Notes: generated by a model from the letters alone, not told the origin. A stretch of 64,000 bases of DNA from JANOYY01 sp043720395 (GCA_043720395.1 JAYSSR010000096.1:62001-126000), one strand, 5' to 3'. Shown: positions 51,870 to 60,572, numbered from the stretch's first letter. Numbers and translations are program-made.

Positions 51870-52676
51870 ATGCCTCTCACCAACGAACAGATCACCGACG
51901 CGGCGCAGCGGCTCGTCGACGCTGCACAGAACCGGACGCCGATGCGTCAGCTCTCGCTCCAGTACCCGGACATGACGATCGATGACGCCTACGCAATTCA
52001 GCGTGCGTGGACAGACATCAGACTCGCGGAAGGTCGCACGTTGCTCGGCCGCAAGATCGGGCTCACGTCGCGTGCCATGCAGCAGTCGGTGAACATCACC
52101 GAGCCCGATCACGGGACGCTGCTCGACGACATGTTCTTCGGCGACGGGTCGACGATTCCGGTCAGCCGGTTCATCGGCGTCCGAGTGGAGGTGGAGCTCG
52201 CCTTCGTGCTCGGTCGCGACCTTTCGGGGCCCGGCTGCACCATCTTCGACGTGTTGCGTGCTACCGAGTACGTTACGCCGGCGTTGGAGATATTGGATGC
52301 GCGCATACAGATGTCGGACCCGGAGACGGGACACCAGCGCACGATTGTCGACACGATCTCGGACAATGCGGCCGACGCGGGGATCGTGACCGGTGGGCGC
52401 GTCATCCGGCCCGATGGGGTCGACCTGCGTTGGGTTTCGGCGCTGCTGTATCGCAACGGGGTGATCGAGGAGTCGGGGGTTGCGGCCGCCGTGCTCAACC
52501 ATCCGGCGAACGGTGTTGCGTGGCTGGCGAACAAGTTGGCACCTCATGGCGTCGATTTGAAGGCCGGGCAGATCATCCTGGCCGGTTCGTTCACCCGTCC
52601 GGTGTGGGCGAAGGCGGGCGACACCTTCCATGCCGACTACGGGCCGATGGGTTCCATTTCTGTCCAGTTCGAGTGA
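51870..52676 (+). CDS. 2-oxopent-4-dienoate/2-oxohepta-dienoate hydratase-like (HpaH/FAH family)
   Basis: A 268-residue member of the fumarylacetoacetate hydrolase superfamily, hydratase branch: DAYAIQRAWTDIRL, GRKIGLTSRAMQQS, VELAFVLGRDL with metal-binding Glu, and ALEILDARI. ATG 51870 is preferred over GTG 51852. Such hydratases add water to the 2-hydroxydienoate released by the C-C hydrolase, so it would follow the enzyme at 43749. No 4-hydroxy-2-oxovalerate aldolase was found in the window. Confidence 0.9.
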   Translation: MPLTNEQITDAAQRLVDAAQNRTPMRQLSLQYPDMTIDDAYAIQRAWTDIRLAEGRTLLGRKIGLTSRAMQQSVNITEPDHGTLLDDMFFGDGSTIPVSRFIGVRVEVELAFVLGRDLSGPGCTIFDVLRATEYVTPALEILDARIQMSDPETGHQRTIVDTISDNAADAGIVTGGRVIRPDGVDLRWVSALLYRNGVIEESGVAAAVLNHPANGVAWLANKLAPHGVDLKAGQIILAGSFTRPVWAKAGDTFHADYGPMGSISVQFE

Positions 52677-52696
52677 CCCGCTGACAGGTCGGACAA

Positions 52697-52758
52697 AACC
52701 ACCCAATAGGACCACCCAATAGCCGATTTCGCCTATCGGGTGGTTCGATTGGGTGGTT
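52697..52758 (+). repeat. Nested four-arm hairpin upstream of the aldehyde dehydrogenase gene
   Basis: AACCACCCAAT (52697) and ATTGGGTGGTT (52748) pair perfectly. Inside, ACCACCCAATAG (52711) and CTATCGGGTGGT (52733) pair at 11 of 12 with a 10-base loop. Four copies of one ACCACCCAAT motif thus form a long stem, 64 bases before the ATG at 52822. It could attenuate or terminate between co-directional genes, or bind a dimeric regulator. Confidence 0.85.
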
Positions 52759-52821
52759 CTGTTGGACGGTCTCGAGCGGGTCGAGTGCGCAGGTTCCGAG
52801 CCACCAAGTACCGTCGAGCAA

Positions 52822-54288
52822 ATGGAAACCATTGCAACTCTCTCTATGCGCATCGGCGACGAGTGGCGCGTCGGTTCAACAACGTTCGACAGCATCGACC
52901 CGTACACCGGCCAGCCGTGGGCGCGGGTGGCCCAGGCCACGCAGCAAGATGTGAACGACGCGGTTGCCGCGGCACGCGCCGCGTTCGATGGAGGACCGTG
53001 GCGGACAATGCCGGGGTCCGAGCGTGGACGCTTGATGCGGCGTCTCGCGGAGGAGATCGGCAAGGCGGCCGACGAACTTGCACTCGCCGAGACGCGTGAC
53101 AACGGCAAGCTCCTGCGCGAAATGGGCGGCCAGATCCGCGGCCTGCCCGCTTGGTACAACTACTTCTCGGGGCTGGCCGACAAGATCGACGGCCGCGTTG
53201 TCGACACCGGACGCGCCGACTACTTCGGGTTCGTAACCCGCGAGCCGGTGGGCGTCGTAGGGGCGATCGTGCCGTGGAACTCGCCGCTGCTGCTGCTCAC
53301 CTGGAAGCTCGCACCTGCACTCGCCGCGGGTTGCACGATGGTGGTGAAACCCTCGGAGCACGCCTCGGTTTCGGTCATGAAGTTTGCCGAGCTGTTCGAC
53401 CGGGCAGGCTTCCCGCCGGGCGTGTTCAACACCGTTGGAGGAGCACGTGACGCGGGGGAGTGGCTCGTCAACCACCCCGACGTGGACCACCTTACGTTCA
53501 CAGGTTCCGAGGCGACCGGCGTCTCGGTAGCGAAGGCCGCGGCGAACCATCTAGCGCCGGTCACCCTTGAACTGGGCGGCAAGTCGGCCAACATCGTGTT
53601 CCCCGATTCCGATCTCGCCGCAGCGTCGAATGGTCTCATCGCCGGGATCTTCGCCGCGGCCGGACAGACCTGCATCGCCGGCTCGCGTGGCCTCATCCAC
53701 GAGGACGTGTACGAAGAGGTGATCGAGCGGGTCGCCGAGCGTGCGAAGCGGATCGTGATGGGTGACCCGCAGGTGATCGAGACCGAGATGGGGCCGATCT
53801 GCTTCCCCGGTCAGCTCGAGAAGATCCGCTCCAACGTGGACGCTGCGGTGTCATCGGGCGCTTCGTTGGTCGTCGGTGGCGGCGACCGCGGCCTCGGCGG
53901 ACTGTTCTACGAGCCGACCATCGTGGGTGGCGTCACGAACGATGCACCGATCTGCCAAGAGGAGATCTTCGGGCCGGTGCTCAGCGCGTTGAAGTTCTCG
54001 TCGGAGGATGAGGCGGTGTCGATCGCGAACGCCTCTCGGTATGGCCTGGCGGCAGGCATCTGGACCCGTGATATCCAGCGTGCGTTCCGCATGAGTCGTC
54101 GGCTGCGGGTCGGCACGGTGTGGATCAACGCGTACCGAACCGTCAACTGGAGCATGCCATTCGGTGGCGTCAAGCACAGTGGACACGGACGCGAAAACGG
54201 CATCGAGGCGCTGTCCGGATTCCTTGTGGACAAAGCGGTGTGGGTCGAAACGACAGGGGCCACCCGCGACCCGTTCGTGCTCGGATGA
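52822..54288 (+). CDS. Aldehyde dehydrogenase (5-carboxymethyl-2-hydroxymuconate-semialdehyde-like)
   Basis: A 488-residue NAD-dependent aldehyde dehydrogenase starting at ATG 52822. The catalytic Cys 284 (GQTCIAG) and general-base Glu 250 (TLELGGKS) are present, with cofactor motif TFTGSEATG and PWNSPLLL. The sequence is closest in feel to HpaE/AldA-type semialdehyde dehydrogenases of meta-cleavage pathways. It follows the hydratase gene on the same strand with a hairpin between them. An upstream GTG at 52753 lies inside the hairpin and was rejected. Confidence 0.93.
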   Translation: METIATLSMRIGDEWRVGSTTFDSIDPYTGQPWARVAQATQQDVNDAVAAARAAFDGGPWRTMPGSERGRLMRRLAEEIGKAADELALAETRDNGKLLREMGGQIRGLPAWYNYFSGLADKIDGRVVDTGRADYFGFVTREPVGVVGAIVPWNSPLLLLTWKLAPALAAGCTMVVKPSEHASVSVMKFAELFDRAGFPPGVFNTVGGARDAGEWLVNHPDVDHLTFTGSEATGVSVAKAAANHLAPVTLELGGKSANIVFPDSDLAAASNGLIAGIFAAAGQTCIAGSRGLIHEDVYEEVIERVAERAKRIVMGDPQVIETEMGPICFPGQLEKIRSNVDAAVSSGASLVVGGGDRGLGGLFYEPTIVGGVTNDAPICQEEIFGPVLSALKFSSEDEAVSIANASRYGLAAGIWTRDIQRAFRMSRRLRVGTVWINAYRTVNWSMPFGGVKHSGHGRENGIEALSGFLVDKAVWVETTGATRDPFVLG

Positions 54289-54406
54289 GCGCTGTGCTTC
54301 CTACGCTCGTCTTCGTCCAGGCGGCCAGCACACCGGTGCGTGAACGAACCCGTTCGACTCGCGGAATTTCTGCTCGCCCGGGTGTGGCCGTGTAGCCCGG
54401 CACGAC

Positions 54407-54473
54407 TGCGGCTACAGCGCCACGTTGACGCCGCAGCGTCACGCTGTGCGGACAATCTGGCGCTGTGGCCGCA
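54407..54473. repeat. Nested four-arm repeat between convergent genes
   Basis: Outer arms TGCGGCTACAGCGCCA (54407) and TGGCGCTGTGGCCGCA (54458) pair at 15 of 16. The inner part holds TGACGC-CGCA-GCGTCA (54426-54441) and CCGCAGCGT with a matching ACGCTG reverse arm. A related GC-GGC-ACAGCG core appears in all arms. It separates the aldehyde dehydrogenase and acyl-CoA dehydrogenase genes. Confidence 0.75.
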
Positions 54474-54525
54474 CTCTTTCTTGGCCGGGCGGTCGGCAGT
54501 ATCTGGTTCGGATTGATACAGATGC

Positions 54526-55674
54526 TCAGAACAGCCCGCGCCTGCCGATCGCCTGCTTCGCGATGACACCGCGGAGGATCTCGTTGGTGCCTTCGCCGAC
54601 AATCATGAGCGGTGCATCCCGGTAGAAGCGCTCCACATCGTTCTCCTTCGAGTACCCGTGTCCGCCGAAGATGCGGATGGCGTCGAGGGTGACCTTTGCA
54701 GCCATTTCCGACGCGAAGAGCTTCGACATACCGGACTCCATGTCGGCGCGCCGCCCGGTGTCGAGGCAGTCGGCGGCGTGCAGATTGAGCATCCGGGCCG
54801 CGGTGATCTGCGTGGCCATATCGGCGAGGAGGTTGCCGACCGACTGGTGCTGCCAGATCGGCTTGCCGAACGACTTGCGGTCCTGGGCGTATTGCAGGGC
54901 AGCGTCGTAGGCGGCGCGGGCCACACCGATCGCGCGGGCGGCGACCTGAATGCGGCCCACTTCGAGCCCGCCCATCATCTGCGAAAAGCCCGTGCCTTCG
55001 ACGCCGCCAAGCAAGGCGGAGTCGGGGACGAAGCAGTCGTCGAAGAACAGTTCGCAGCTCTCAACTCCCTTGTATCCGAGCTTCGGGAGGTCGCGTCCAA
55101 CCGTGAAACCGGGGACCTTCTCGACCAGCATGATGCTGATGCCCCTGTGCGCGGGTGACGCGGTCGGGTCGGTCTTGCAGAGCAGCGCGACGACGCCCGA
55201 CATGCGCGCGTTCGTGATCCACGTCTTCGAGCCGTTGATGAGGTAGCCACCGTCCACTTTGCGAGCGACGGTCCGGAGGTTCTGCAGGTCCGAGCCTCCA
55301 TCGGGTTCTGTGAGTGCCATCGTGGCGCGCAACTCGCCAGTCGCCATCTGCGGCAGATACAAAGCGCGCTGATCATCGGTACCGAAGCGCAGGATCAGCT
55401 TCGATACGACCGAGTGGCCGCCGAACGCACCCGCGAGACTCATCCAACCGCGGGCAAGCTCCTCGGCCACAAGCGCGTAGCAGCGCGACGACACGCTGTA
55501 CGGTCCATACGGCTCGGGGATGCCAAGGCCGTAGACGCCCATCTCCTTCATCTGTTCGATGAGGGCTGTCGGGTACTCGTCCGCAGCCTCCATGTCGTGG
55601 ACGACCGGCTTGACCTCGCTGTCGACGAACCGGGCGACCAGCTCGACGATCTGCTCCTCCTCGGGCGAGAGCAC
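54526..55674 (-). CDS. Acyl-CoA dehydrogenase
   Basis: A 382-residue FAD-dependent acyl-CoA dehydrogenase: MALTEPDGGSDLQNLRT, KTWITNARMSGV, the family dimer region GLEVGRIQVAARAIG, and RIFGGHGYSKENDVERFYRDA near the end with GEGTNEILR. The start is GTG/ATG 55674, three bases after the SDR stop. It introduces a double bond in an acyl-CoA, probably in ring or side-chain beta-oxidation. It forms a two-gene operon with the SDR at 55678. Confidence 0.95.
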   Translation of the reverse strand: MLSPEEEQIVELVARFVDSEVKPVVHDMEAADEYPTALIEQMKEMGVYGLGIPEPYGPYSVSSRCYALVAEELARGWMSLAGAFGGHSVVSKLILRFGTDDQRALYLPQMATGELRATMALTEPDGGSDLQNLRTVARKVDGGYLINGSKTWITNARMSGVVALLCKTDPTASPAHRGISIMLVEKVPGFTVGRDLPKLGYKGVESCELFFDDCFVPDSALLGGVEGTGFSQMMGGLEVGRIQVAARAIGVARAAYDAALQYAQDRKSFGKPIWQHQSVGNLLADMATQITAARMLNLHAADCLDTGRRADMESGMSKLFASEMAAKVTLDAIRIFGGHGYSKENDVERFYRDAPLMIVGEGTNEILRGVIAKQAIGRRGLF

Positions 55675-55677
55675 CGC

Positions 55678-56598
55678 TCAGCCGCCCATCCGCAGTCCGG
55701 GTGCGCGGGTATGGAACACGTCCGTCGCGAAGATCGCGCCGAGCTTTTCTGCGTCCCAGCGCTTGCCGCCGTTCGAGATCGTGCGCTCCTCGGTCCAGCC
55801 GCCCATGAGGAAGATGTTCTCGCCCATCGCCCGGATCACCTGGCCGCTCACGTGTGAGGCCTCGTCGCTCGCGAGCCATGCCACGACGGGACAGCACAGC
55901 GACGGGTCCTTCGGGTTGAACTCGTCCTCGTCGCCCTCGCCGGGTTCGATCGGTGTGGCCCCTGACATGGTCGCGGAGATGCGGGTGAGCCCTCCCGGAC
56001 CGATGACGTTGACGGTTGCGCCGATCGACGCGAGTTCAAGGTTCAGTGTGAGTGACATACCGACGATCGCAGCCTTGGCCGTGGCGTAGTTGGTCTGTCC
56101 GAAGTTGCCGAGCAGGCCCGCTCCGGATGTGGTGTTGATGATGCGTCCGTAGACCTTGCCGGACCCCGCCTTGGCCTGATCGCGCCAGCGCTTCGCGACG
56201 GCGCGGCTCGTGAGCCACGTGCCGCGGACATGGACGCGCATGACCAGATCGAAGTCGTTGGTCGACATGTTCCAGATCGACCGGTCGCGGACGATGCCGG
56301 CGTTGTTGACCAGAATGTCGAGGCGTCCGAATTCGTCGAACGCACGCGCGACCATGGCCTCGGCCTGCTCCTCGTCGCCAACGTCGCCATAGTCCGAGAA
56401 CGCAGTTCCGCCACGGGCCTTGATCAGGTCGACGACGACATCGGCGTCGCGTCCCGAGCCCTCGCCGGTGACGGATGATCCGAGGTCGTTCACGATGACC
56501 GTGGCGCCCTGCTTCGCGAGTTCCAGCGCGTGACCGCGGCCGATGCCGTGACCCGCTCCGGTGACGAGTGCGATCTTGCCGGACAGGAGGCTTGGCAT
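55678..56598 (-). CDS. SDR, MFE-like 3-hydroxyacyl-CoA dehydrogenase
   Basis: A 306-residue SDR: TGAGHGIG, IVNDLGSSVTGEG, NNAGIVRDRS, and SGAGLLGNFGQTNYATAKAAI with Ser, Tyr and Lys. The NDLG and GNFGQTNY signatures are those of the hydroxyacyl-CoA dehydrogenase domain of peroxisomal-type multifunctional enzyme 2 (17beta-HSD4). The extra C-terminal 50 residues (ENIFLMGGWTEERTISNGG) are also typical. It would oxidise a 3-hydroxyacyl-CoA. Divergent from the enoyl-CoA hydratase gene across a shared operator. Confidence 0.94.
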   Translation of the reverse strand: MPSLLSGKIALVTGAGHGIGRGHALELAKQGATVIVNDLGSSVTGEGSGRDADVVVDLIKARGGTAFSDYGDVGDEEQAEAMVARAFDEFGRLDILVNNAGIVRDRSIWNMSTNDFDLVMRVHVRGTWLTSRAVAKRWRDQAKAGSGKVYGRIINTTSGAGLLGNFGQTNYATAKAAIVGMSLTLNLELASIGATVNVIGPGGLTRISATMSGATPIEPGEGDEDEFNPKDPSLCCPVVAWLASDEASHVSGQVIRAMGENIFLMGGWTEERTISNGGKRWDAEKLGAIFATDVFHTRAPGLRMGG

Positions 56599-56660
56599 GT
56601 GCTCTTCTTCCTTCGCTGGCCACTGGTGTTGGCGGCGACGAGTTATGGACGATTTCGGTT

Positions 56661-56678
56661 CCTGACACTAGCGTCAAG
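56661..56678. promoter_or_regulatory. Second copy of the catabolic operator
   Basis: CCTGACACTAGCGTCAAG differs from the palindrome at 43093 at three of 18 positions, and the dyad is kept. It lies in the 136-base gap between the divergent SDR and enoyl-CoA hydratase genes, implying one regulator for both operon pairs. Confidence 0.6.
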
Positions 56679-56734
56679 TCCTGATCCCATCCCAGCGCCG
56701 ACCACCTGGTCGTGCCATTTCGTGAAGGCCACAC

Positions 56735-57535
56735 ATGACTGCTGCAGCAACCGGTTCGGGGTTCGTCGTCTCCACGACGGACGGGATTGCGTTGGCGCGC
56801 CTGGCTCGTCCGGAGCGTCGCAATGCCATCGATTCGCAGACGTGCAGGGAAATGGGTGACTTCTTCACGAGCGCGATGACCGATCGGTCGATCCGGGCGA
56901 TCGTGCTCACGGGCACGGGACGTGACTACTGCAGTGGTGCAGATGCAGTTGGTGGGCCGCAGCCCGCTGGTTCGAGCGCGCTCGACTACCGGTACCTCAC
57001 GGAGGACTACCGCCGCCTGTTCCAGTCGCTGTGGGAGGTCGAGAAGCCGGTCGTGAGCGCCGTCAATGGGACGGTCGCCGGGGCGGGTTGGATGTTGGCG
57101 CTGCTGGCGGACCTCGTGGTTGCCGACAGCACCGCTCGTTGGACGCACGTGTTCTCGCGGCGGGGCATGGTGCCGCACGCAGGTGACCCGTACTTCCTCC
57201 CGCGGATCATCCCGTTCCACCGGCTCAATGAGATTGCGTTGCTCAGCGACACGCTTACGTCGGCCGATCTGCATGGGTGGGGGATCGTGAACCGCAACGT
57301 CGATGCGGACGCGGTGCTGCCGACCGCGATGGAGTTGGCGACGCGGCTCGCGAGCGGGCCGACTCGGACGCTGGGGCTCACGAAGCGGCTCTACCGACGA
57401 TCGCTGTCGAACGACATGGCCACATGTTTCGAGGAGGAGCGCAATGCAACGGCGTTGATCTCGACGACTGCGGACCGCAAGGAGGGCGTGATGTCGTTCG
57501 TGGAGGGGCGTCCGCCGGTGTTTACCGGTGATTGA
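56735..57535 (+). CDS. Enoyl-CoA hydratase/isomerase
   Basis: A 266-residue crotonase-fold protein: LARPERRNAIDSQTCREM, the first oxyanion-hole segment GTGRDYCSGADAVGG, the second GTVAGAGWMLALLADLVVAD, and a basic C-terminal region (TLGLTKRLYRRSL). Residues at the usual catalytic Glu positions are not obvious, so isomerase or hydrolase activity is possible. It probably starts an operon with the cyclase, luciferase-fold and alcohol dehydrogenase genes. Confidence 0.92.
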   Translation: MTAAATGSGFVVSTTDGIALARLARPERRNAIDSQTCREMGDFFTSAMTDRSIRAIVLTGTGRDYCSGADAVGGPQPAGSSALDYRYLTEDYRRLFQSLWEVEKPVVSAVNGTVAGAGWMLALLADLVVADSTARWTHVFSRRGMVPHAGDPYFLPRIIPFHRLNEIALLSDTLTSADLHGWGIVNRNVDADAVLPTAMELATRLASGPTRTLGLTKRLYRRSLSNDMATCFEEERNATALISTTADRKEGVMSFVEGRPPVFTGD

Positions 57536-57538
57536 GTG

Positions 57539-58408
57539 ATGACTGATTCGTCGCTCAAGGTCGGCAACTGGGGTCGCTGGGGCGACGACGACGAACTCGG
57601 TGCGGTCAATCACCTGACGCCTGAGGTAGTACTACGCGCGCTAACCATTCCGAAGGAAGGCCGAATCATCCCGCTCGGGAGCGAAGTCGGCAAGCGTGGC
57701 GCGTTGACCGGTGGGCGGAACCCGACGTGGCATGTGTCCATCTCCGTGCAGCATCCCGCCGACGTCGGTCGCGGTCGGGCCGAGGACACGCTCACCATGC
57801 ACACCCACGCGCACAGCCACATGGATGGGCTCGCGCACATCTGGTACGGCGGTCAGCTCTACAACGGTTTCCCGTCAACGAGCGTCGGCCGAGGTGGGGC
57901 GAACCGACTCAGCATCGGCGACGTTGGGGGGATCGTGACCCGTGGCGTCCTCATCGACCTCACCTACGACGGTCAGATGTGGAACGTGGGTGAACATATT
58001 GAAATCAGCGACCTGGAGCGGGCGCTGTCCCTTGCCTCGGTCGGTCTTGAATCGGGCGACGCCGTGCTGGTCCGCACGGGGTGGTTCGAGCGGTTCAAGA
58101 GCGGTGATCCGGCATTTCACGACGGTGAGCCGGGACTCTCGCCTGCCGCCACCGATTGGCTCGCGGCGCACGACCCGGTGTTGGTGGGGATGGACAACAG
58201 CGCGCTTGAACCGCTTCCTCCGCGTCCGGGCACGAACCCGTTGTATGTGCACGAAACATTCCTTCGTGATCACGGGATCTACATGCTCGAACTGCTCGAC
58301 CTCACGCAGCTTGCCTTGAGTGGCGCGGCCACGTTCCTGTTCATGACATCGCCGCTGCGGATCGAGCGGGGTCTCGGGAGTCCGATCAATCCGGTCGCGG
58401 TGATCTGA
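57539..58408 (+). CDS. Cyclase-family (PF04199) metal-dependent hydrolase
   Basis: A 289-residue protein, ATG 57539 three bases after the hydratase stop. The metal motif is MHTHAHSHMDGLAH (HxxxxxHxD...H), followed by VLIDLTYDGQ, LVRTGWFERF and MDNSALEPLPP. Members include kynurenine formamidase and other amide or lactone hydrolases. In this catabolic operon a ring-opening lactone or ester hydrolysis is possible; the substrate cannot be assigned. Confidence 0.9.
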   Translation: MTDSSLKVGNWGRWGDDDELGAVNHLTPEVVLRALTIPKEGRIIPLGSEVGKRGALTGGRNPTWHVSISVQHPADVGRGRAEDTLTMHTHAHSHMDGLAHIWYGGQLYNGFPSTSVGRGGANRLSIGDVGGIVTRGVLIDLTYDGQMWNVGEHIEISDLERALSLASVGLESGDAVLVRTGWFERFKSGDPAFHDGEPGLSPAATDWLAAHDPVLVGMDNSALEPLPPRPGTNPLYVHETFLRDHGIYMLELLDLTQLALSGAATFLFMTSPLRIERGLGSPINPVAVI

Positions 58409-58414
58409 TTCAAC

Positions 58415-58432
58415 TACTATGTGCACATAGTA
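58415..58432. promoter_or_regulatory. Perfect 18-base palindrome before the luciferase-fold gene
   Basis: TACTATGTGCACATAGTA is fully symmetric, 40 bases before the ATG at 58472 and seven bases after the cyclase gene. It is unlike the other operators here and may bind a GntR- or MarR-like regulator. Confidence 0.6.
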
Positions 58433-58471
58433 AGGTTGGAGTTCTCATGGTGCGCCGGGTAGGGTCCAGAC

Positions 58472-59323
58472 ATGCGCTTCGCCTTCTCCACCGCCCCACA
58501 GATGTGTACCTGGAAGGAGATGCTCGACGTCTGGACGGCGGCCGAGGACGTCGAGCTCTTCGAGTCGGGATGGACGTTCGATCACTTCGAGCCGATCATG
58601 GGCAGTCCCCGCGACGGAGACTGCATGGAGGGCTGGATGACGCTGGCCGCGCTGCTGCATTCGACCACGAGACTGCGAGGCGGAACCCTCGTGACCGGAA
58701 TGGTGTACCGACATCCGGCAGTGCTCGCGAACATGGCGGCGACGCTCGACATCACGTCCGGCGGGCGACTTGAGCTGGGCCTCGGCGCGGGTTGGAACAA
58801 CGAGGAGTGCGGTGCGTACGGCATTGATCTCGGTTCGATCAAGGCTCGATGCGACCGTTTCGGCGAGGGACTTGAGGTGATCCGGCTGTTGCTCAGCCAA
58901 CCGCAGTCGAGCTTTGCCGGCGAGCATTTCAACCTCAATGACGCGTATTGCAATCCGAAGCCCGTGCAGGCGCATATCCCTATCTGCATCGGCGGGAGCG
59001 GCGAGAAGCGCACGTTGCCACTCGTCGCGAAGTACGCCGACCATTGGAACTTCGGGTCGGCAGCGAAAGACCCGATCCCGGAGCTTCGACACAAGCGCGA
59101 GGTACTCGAAGGACATTGCGCGGCGATCGGACGCGACCCGTCCGAGATCTTGATCTCGGCCTTGCTGTTGGGTCCGGGGATGACGCCCGAAGGGACCGCG
59201 GAACTCGCACACCGCTACGCGGAGGAGGGGGTGGGGCTCGGCATTCTGAGCATGCCGCGTCCGATGAACCCGAGCGACGTCGAGCTCTACGCGACCGCTC
59301 TCGCACCGGTGGCCTCGAAGTAG
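58472..59323 (+). CDS. LLM-class, F420-type flavin-dependent oxidoreductase
   Basis: A 283-residue TIM-barrel protein of the luciferase-like family. WTFDHFEPIM near the N-terminus, GTLVTGMVYRHPAVLANMAATLD, GRLELGLGAGWNNEECGAYG and ICIGGSGEKRTLPLVA are hallmarks of F420-dependent members in actinobacteria. It likely transfers hydride to or oxidises a pathway intermediate. It is preceded by an 18-base palindrome and followed ten bases later by the alcohol dehydrogenase gene. Confidence 0.92.
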   Translation: MRFAFSTAPQMCTWKEMLDVWTAAEDVELFESGWTFDHFEPIMGSPRDGDCMEGWMTLAALLHSTTRLRGGTLVTGMVYRHPAVLANMAATLDITSGGRLELGLGAGWNNEECGAYGIDLGSIKARCDRFGEGLEVIRLLLSQPQSSFAGEHFNLNDAYCNPKPVQAHIPICIGGSGEKRTLPLVAKYADHWNFGSAAKDPIPELRHKREVLEGHCAAIGRDPSEILISALLLGPGMTPEGTAELAHRYAEEGVGLGILSMPRPMNPSDVELYATALAPVASK

Positions 59324-59332
59324 GTCGCTGGT

Positions 59333-60448
59333 ATGCGGGCCAAAGGTGCAGTGCTCCGTGGCGTGGGTCAGCCATGGGAGGTCGCAGGTATCGACCTCGA
59401 GGAGCCACGTCAGAACGAACTGCTGTTGCGCGTTGTGGCGTCGGGTCTGTGCCACTCCGATGATCACTATGCGACCGGCGATTTCGTCGCCGCATTCTGG
59501 CCATTGTGTGCCGGTCACGAGGGTGCGGGAGTCGTCGAGCAAGTCGGTCCGAACACGCCGGGTTGGGCGGTTGGTGACCACGTGGTGATGCAGTTCATTC
59601 CGTCGTGTGGGATCTGTCGGTTCTGTGCGATGGGCCGCCAGAACCTGTGTGCGTCGGGTGCCCGCACAGTTGGCGGAGCACGGGTCGATGGGTCATTTCG
59701 GCTGAGCGAGAACGGTCAGCCTGTCGCCCAAATGGGAGGGATTTCGACGTTCGCCAACTACACCGTCGTCGATGTCATGTCGACAGTGAAGATTGCGAAA
59801 GACATTCCGCTCGACAAGGCATGCCTGGTCGGCTGCGGAGTGGCAACGGGGTACGGGTCTGCGATCAATTCGGCGGGAATCGAGGTCGGTGACACGGTCA
59901 TTGTGATGGGCATCGGTGGGATCGGAATCAACGCTGTTCAGGGCGCTGCACATGCGGGCGCAATGAACGTGGTGGCCGTTGATCCCGTCGAGTTCAAGCG
60001 GGAGAAGGCGATGGAGTTCGGCGCCACACACGCCTTCTCGTCGATGGAGGAGGCCGTGGCATTCGCTGGCTCGGTGACGGATGGCCAGGGTGCCGACGCT
60101 GCGATCGTGTGCGTCGGGGTGACAATGCCGAGCCATATCGGCGAATGTTTCGACGCCATTCGCAAGGGTGGCACGGTGGTCATGACCGGAATCGGCTCGA
60201 TGGACAATGTCGGAATTCCGATCAATCCGAATATGATGACGCTCTATCAGAAACGGCTCCAGGGTTCGCTGTACGGTGCGATGAGTCCGCAAAGGGACAT
60301 TCCCCGTCTGTTGGCGCTGTACCAATCAGGCAAGCTCCGCCTCGACGAACTGGTCAGCCGGACCTACAAGTTGAGCGAGATCAACCAGGGTTACGCCGAC
60401 ATGCATGCGGGTATCAACCTGCGCGGCGTGCTGATCCACGAGCACTGA
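59333..60448 (+). CDS. Zinc-dependent alcohol dehydrogenase, NDMA-dependent type
   Basis: A 371-residue medium-chain dehydrogenase. Catalytic zinc ligands are in SGLCHSDDH and CAGHEGAG with Cys 174-like VGCGVATGYG; the structural zinc loop has CGICRFCAMGRQNLC. The Rossmann motif is GIGGIGINAVQGA with a following VDPVEFK. This group (MNO/ThcE-like) uses tightly bound NAD and is typical of actinobacteria. It is the last gene of the 56735-60448 run. Confidence 0.94.
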   Translation: MRAKGAVLRGVGQPWEVAGIDLEEPRQNELLLRVVASGLCHSDDHYATGDFVAAFWPLCAGHEGAGVVEQVGPNTPGWAVGDHVVMQFIPSCGICRFCAMGRQNLCASGARTVGGARVDGSFRLSENGQPVAQMGGISTFANYTVVDVMSTVKIAKDIPLDKACLVGCGVATGYGSAINSAGIEVGDTVIVMGIGGIGINAVQGAAHAGAMNVVAVDPVEFKREKAMEFGATHAFSSMEEAVAFAGSVTDGQGADAAIVCVGVTMPSHIGECFDAIRKGGTVVMTGIGSMDNVGIPINPNMMTLYQKRLQGSLYGAMSPQRDIPRLLALYQSGKLRLDELVSRTYKLSEINQGYADMHAGINLRGVLIHEH

Positions 60449-60527
60449 GTCTTCTCGGCCGGCGGGTCGTGCGGGCCCGGGCTCGGTCGATTTTTTGCGC
60501 TCAGCACCAAAGTGAGGTGTGTGCTTG

Positions 60528-60564
60528 GCCCGCAGCCGCAACTCGGTTGCGTGTGCCAGCGGGC
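60528..60564. terminator. Nested hairpin between convergent genes
   Basis: GCCCGC and GCGGGC flank a perfect inner hairpin CGCAAC-TCG-GTTGCG. There is no T-run after it, but it lies between two convergent gene ends (alcohol dehydrogenase and kinase-like gene), fitting an actinobacterial bidirectional terminator. Confidence 0.45.
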
Positions 60565-60572
60565 TGCGTGGG

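Noticed and set aside
56036..57613. 525-codon minus-strand frame
   Set aside because: It runs across the SDR and enoyl-CoA hydratase genes and the operator between them, and has no domain character.
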